NCBI GenBank assembly: GCA_029820875.1 | Contig: JALGUK010000131.1 | Location: forward strand, 1 to 6,794 | Direction of reading: 5' to 3' | DNA length: 6,794 nucleotides | Origin: Candidatus Zipacnadia bacterium | GTDB lineage: Bacteria > Armatimonadota > UBA5377 > JALGUK01 | Shown: piece by piece, positions 5,364-6,794 of the stretch | How the letters are laid out: every line of letters starts with the position of its first letter | Numbering within the stretch: position 1 is the first letter of the stretch | Notes under the pieces: model-generated | Databases searched by the model: none | Told to the model about the DNA's origin: nothing | The model's input: only the letters and a program-made list of their open reading frames with translations | Made by a program: the position numbers and the translations under genes

Positions 5364-6293
5364 GTGACTGCAGCGCAGACGGACAAACAGTCATCGAAGA
5401 TTCAAGCAGCAGGCCTCTCCGTCGGGTCGAACTCATTGCTCGTGTTGGCGAAGCTCGGTGTCGGGCTGTGGGTCGGCTCGGTCGCCATCGTGTCCGAGGC
5501 CATTCACTCGGCTAATGACCTCATAGCCGCGATGCTCGCCCTGTATGCCGTCAGGTGTGCTGGAGTACCTGCGGACGAGGATCATCGGTACGGGCATGGG
5601 AAGTTCGAGTCGGTGTCGGCAGCCATTGAGGCGGCTCTGATTTCCGTTGCTGCTTGTGCAATAGTCATAACGGCGATAAGGAAGCTCACGGTCGGGGTGG
5701 AAGTGGGACGACCATGGATAGGTGCTGTGGTTATGGCGGTCTCGGCGTTGATAAACCTCGCCGTCTCCTCGCACCTTTTCAATGTGGCCCGCCGGACGGA
5801 CTCAATCGCATTGATGGCGGATGCATGGCACCTGCGGGCTGATGTCTACACTGCGGGAGGAACCGGAGTCGCGATGCTTGTCATCGCGGTTTCGGGCTGG
5901 CATATCATTGACCCGATAATCGCGATTGTGGTCGCCCTGATGATACTGCGGACCGGCTGGCGACTCATCGGGGATTCGCTCGGGCAGATGCTCGACCGCT
6001 CACTTCCTGAAGATGAGGCAGCGATTTCGAGGCTGATTGAGCAGCACGGCCGTCAGGTGGTGGGCTTCCACCGGCTTCGCTCACGACGCGCCGGTCCTCA
6101 TCGGTACTTTGACGTGCATATCGTGGTCTGCAGAGACCTGAATGTCGCCGAGGCGCACGAGCTGACCGACCATCTTGAGCAGCGCGTACAGGAGATACTA
6201 CCCGACTCGGAAATCACGATTCATGTCGAACCTTGCAACAGGGCGCGTGAGGAATGCGAAGGTCGCACGCGGTGTCTTCATGTTTCCGCATAA
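5364..6293 (+). CDS. Cation diffusion facilitator family metal transporter
   Basis: Inner-membrane antiporter expected to export Zn2+ or a similar divalent metal in exchange for protons. It is 309 residues, typical for the family. Six membrane segments lie at about 16-38, 41-64, 84-106, 118-138, 150-174 and 180-202, followed by a cytoplasmic ferredoxin-like domain (about 211-290). The transport site is formed by His48/Asp52 in segment 2 and His156/Asp160 in segment 5. E. coli YiiP has Asp rather than His at the first position. Asp71, His74 and His78 in the DHRYGHGK loop match YiiP's second site. His246, His252, His265 and His287 in the C-terminal domain match the dimer-interface metal sites. 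A tail with Cys291, Cys298 and Cys304 follows. The start is GTG 5364. Its ribosome site is weak (GGTGAGG 13 bases upstream) and no better in-frame start was found. It probably forms its own transcription unit, bounded by terminators on both sides. Metal specificity is inferred. Confidence 0.93.
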   Translation: MTAAQTDKQSSKIQAAGLSVGSNSLLVLAKLGVGLWVGSVAIVSEAIHSANDLIAAMLALYAVRCAGVPADEDHRYGHGKFESVSAAIEAALISVAACAIVITAIRKLTVGVEVGRPWIGAVVMAVSALINLAVSSHLFNVARRTDSIALMADAWHLRADVYTAGGTGVAMLVIAVSGWHIIDPIIAIVVALMILRTGWRLIGDSLGQMLDRSLPEDEAAISRLIEQHGRQVVGFHRLRSRRAGPHRYFDVHIVVCRDLNVAEAHELTDHLEQRVQEILPDSEITIHVEPCNRAREECEGRTRCLHVSA

Positions 6294-6309
6294 CCCTGTC
6301 AGGGTTTTT
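6292..6309 (+). terminator. Compact Rho-independent terminator of the metal transporter gene
   Basis: AACCCT (6292-6297) pairs with AGGGTT (6301-6306) around a 3-base loop, and five Ts (6305-6309) run out of the stem. The left arm begins inside the TAA stop codon (6291-6293). It lies between convergent genes. The reverse complement has no comparable T-run, so it should mainly stop the rightward transcript. Confidence 0.6.
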
Positions 6310-6329
6310 GTCCCCGCCGGGCTCTTGCG

Positions 6330-6794
6330 CTAATGCTCGACCGAAACGTGGATTTCGAAGTCGCCGATGGTCACTCGCTCGCCGGGGAGCCAGTCGGTTG
6401 GCAGGGAGACAACAAGCGTGTTGTCACCTCTTTGCAGGAAAGGCGCGACGGCACTGCGGTCCAGCTTCACTGAATACTCGTAGTAGGCGATATCCTCGTA
6501 TCGCTCCAAAGAGCGGCTGATAAAGCGCGCTGGTATATCATGCCCATTGAGTTGAAGCTGGAGTGTGTCACCGTTCCCTAATCCTACAGCCTTAAACTTG
6601 AGCGCCGCGGTTAACTTGCGGTCGGTCAAGTCCTCCGCTATTCTCAAGCGCATACTTCCCGACACCGGAGGAACCTGTTTCACCCTCTGCAGCGTTATGA
6701 CACTCTTGTGTATGAAGTCGGTAGGCTCCGGGCCGAAACCGGCTCCGCCCCAAAGGTAAGGGTAGTAAACGTACCTGCGGTCCTGACCGTCCAC
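6330..6794 (-). CDS. Hypothetical protein, C-terminal part (runs off the window), beta-sandwich-like
   Basis: The last 154 codons of a gene read leftward, ending in TAG at 6330-6332. The frame is open to the window edge, where a GTG codon happens to occur, but the true start is probably outside. No enzyme motif is recognised. The visible part is rich in alternating hydrophobic and polar residues, suggesting beta strands: MRLRIAEDL (48-56), LTAALKFKAVGLG (61-73), GDTLQLQLNG (75-84), EYSVKL (106-111), then RGDNTLVVSLP (122-132) and VTIGDFEIHVSV (141-152). This order (strand, ligand-like 'LNG', 'GDNTL' strand, terminal strand) resembles the accessory C-terminal beta-sandwich of secreted or glycoside-hydrolase-related proteins in environmental bacteria; that is my impression, not a match to a named family. 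It faces the metal transporter tail-to-tail. Confidence 0.7.
   Translation of the reverse strand: MDGQDRRYVYYPYLWGGAGFGPEPTDFIHKSVITLQRVKQVPPVSGSMRLRIAEDLTDRKLTAALKFKAVGLGNGDTLQLQLNGHDIPARFISRSLERYEDIAYYEYSVKLDRSAVAPFLQRGDNTLVVSLPTDWLPGERVTIGDFEIHVSVEH

Overview
This window looks like part of a GC-rich chromosome from an environmental, probably metagenome-derived bacterium. All recognisable genes are ordinary bacterial ones, with clear Shine-Dalgarno sites on several. Nothing fixes the phylum. The plant-like fructokinase, the PPi-type phosphofructokinase and the secreted-type beta-sandwich protein would fit lineages such as Armatimonadota or Planctomycetota-like groups, but that is a weak inference.

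Positions 1-3103 (+) hold a compact sugar-catabolic operon. A PfkB-family fructokinase (fructose to fructose-6-P) is followed by a class II fructose-bisphosphate aldolase and then a phosphofructokinase with the residues expected of a pyrophosphate-dependent enzyme (fructose-6-P to fructose-1,6-bisP). Together these would carry fructose to triose phosphates. The aldolase is broken in this sequence: about 73 bases covering a conserved active-site loop appear to be missing, which also shifts the frame.

Positions 3104-3945 (+) hold a short intergenic region with a perfect dyad and a TAAAAT box, a possible 14-codon leader ORF, and then an unusual protein. That protein has an N-terminal B-box-like zinc finger, a Tic20/DUF4870-like membrane domain and an extremely glutamate-rich tail.

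Positions 4120-5238 (+) encode a MalK/UgpC/MsmX-type sugar-transporter ATPase with no permease or binding-protein genes beside it. A candidate terminator follows. Positions 5364-6293 (+) encode a cation diffusion facilitator, probably exporting zinc or a similar metal, with a compact terminator hairpin starting inside its stop codon.

The right end (6330-6794, - strand) holds the C-terminal part of an unrecognised, mostly beta-structured protein that runs off the window and converges on the metal transporter.

No RNA genes, CRISPR arrays, insertion sequences or attachment sites were seen. No gene-free stretch exceeds 300 bases; the longest is 3946-4131, which shows nothing convincing apart from a hairpin at its left edge. 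I found no strong case for a wholly new system. The best leads are the damaged aldolase inside an otherwise intact glycolytic operon and the zinc-finger/membrane/acidic-tail protein.
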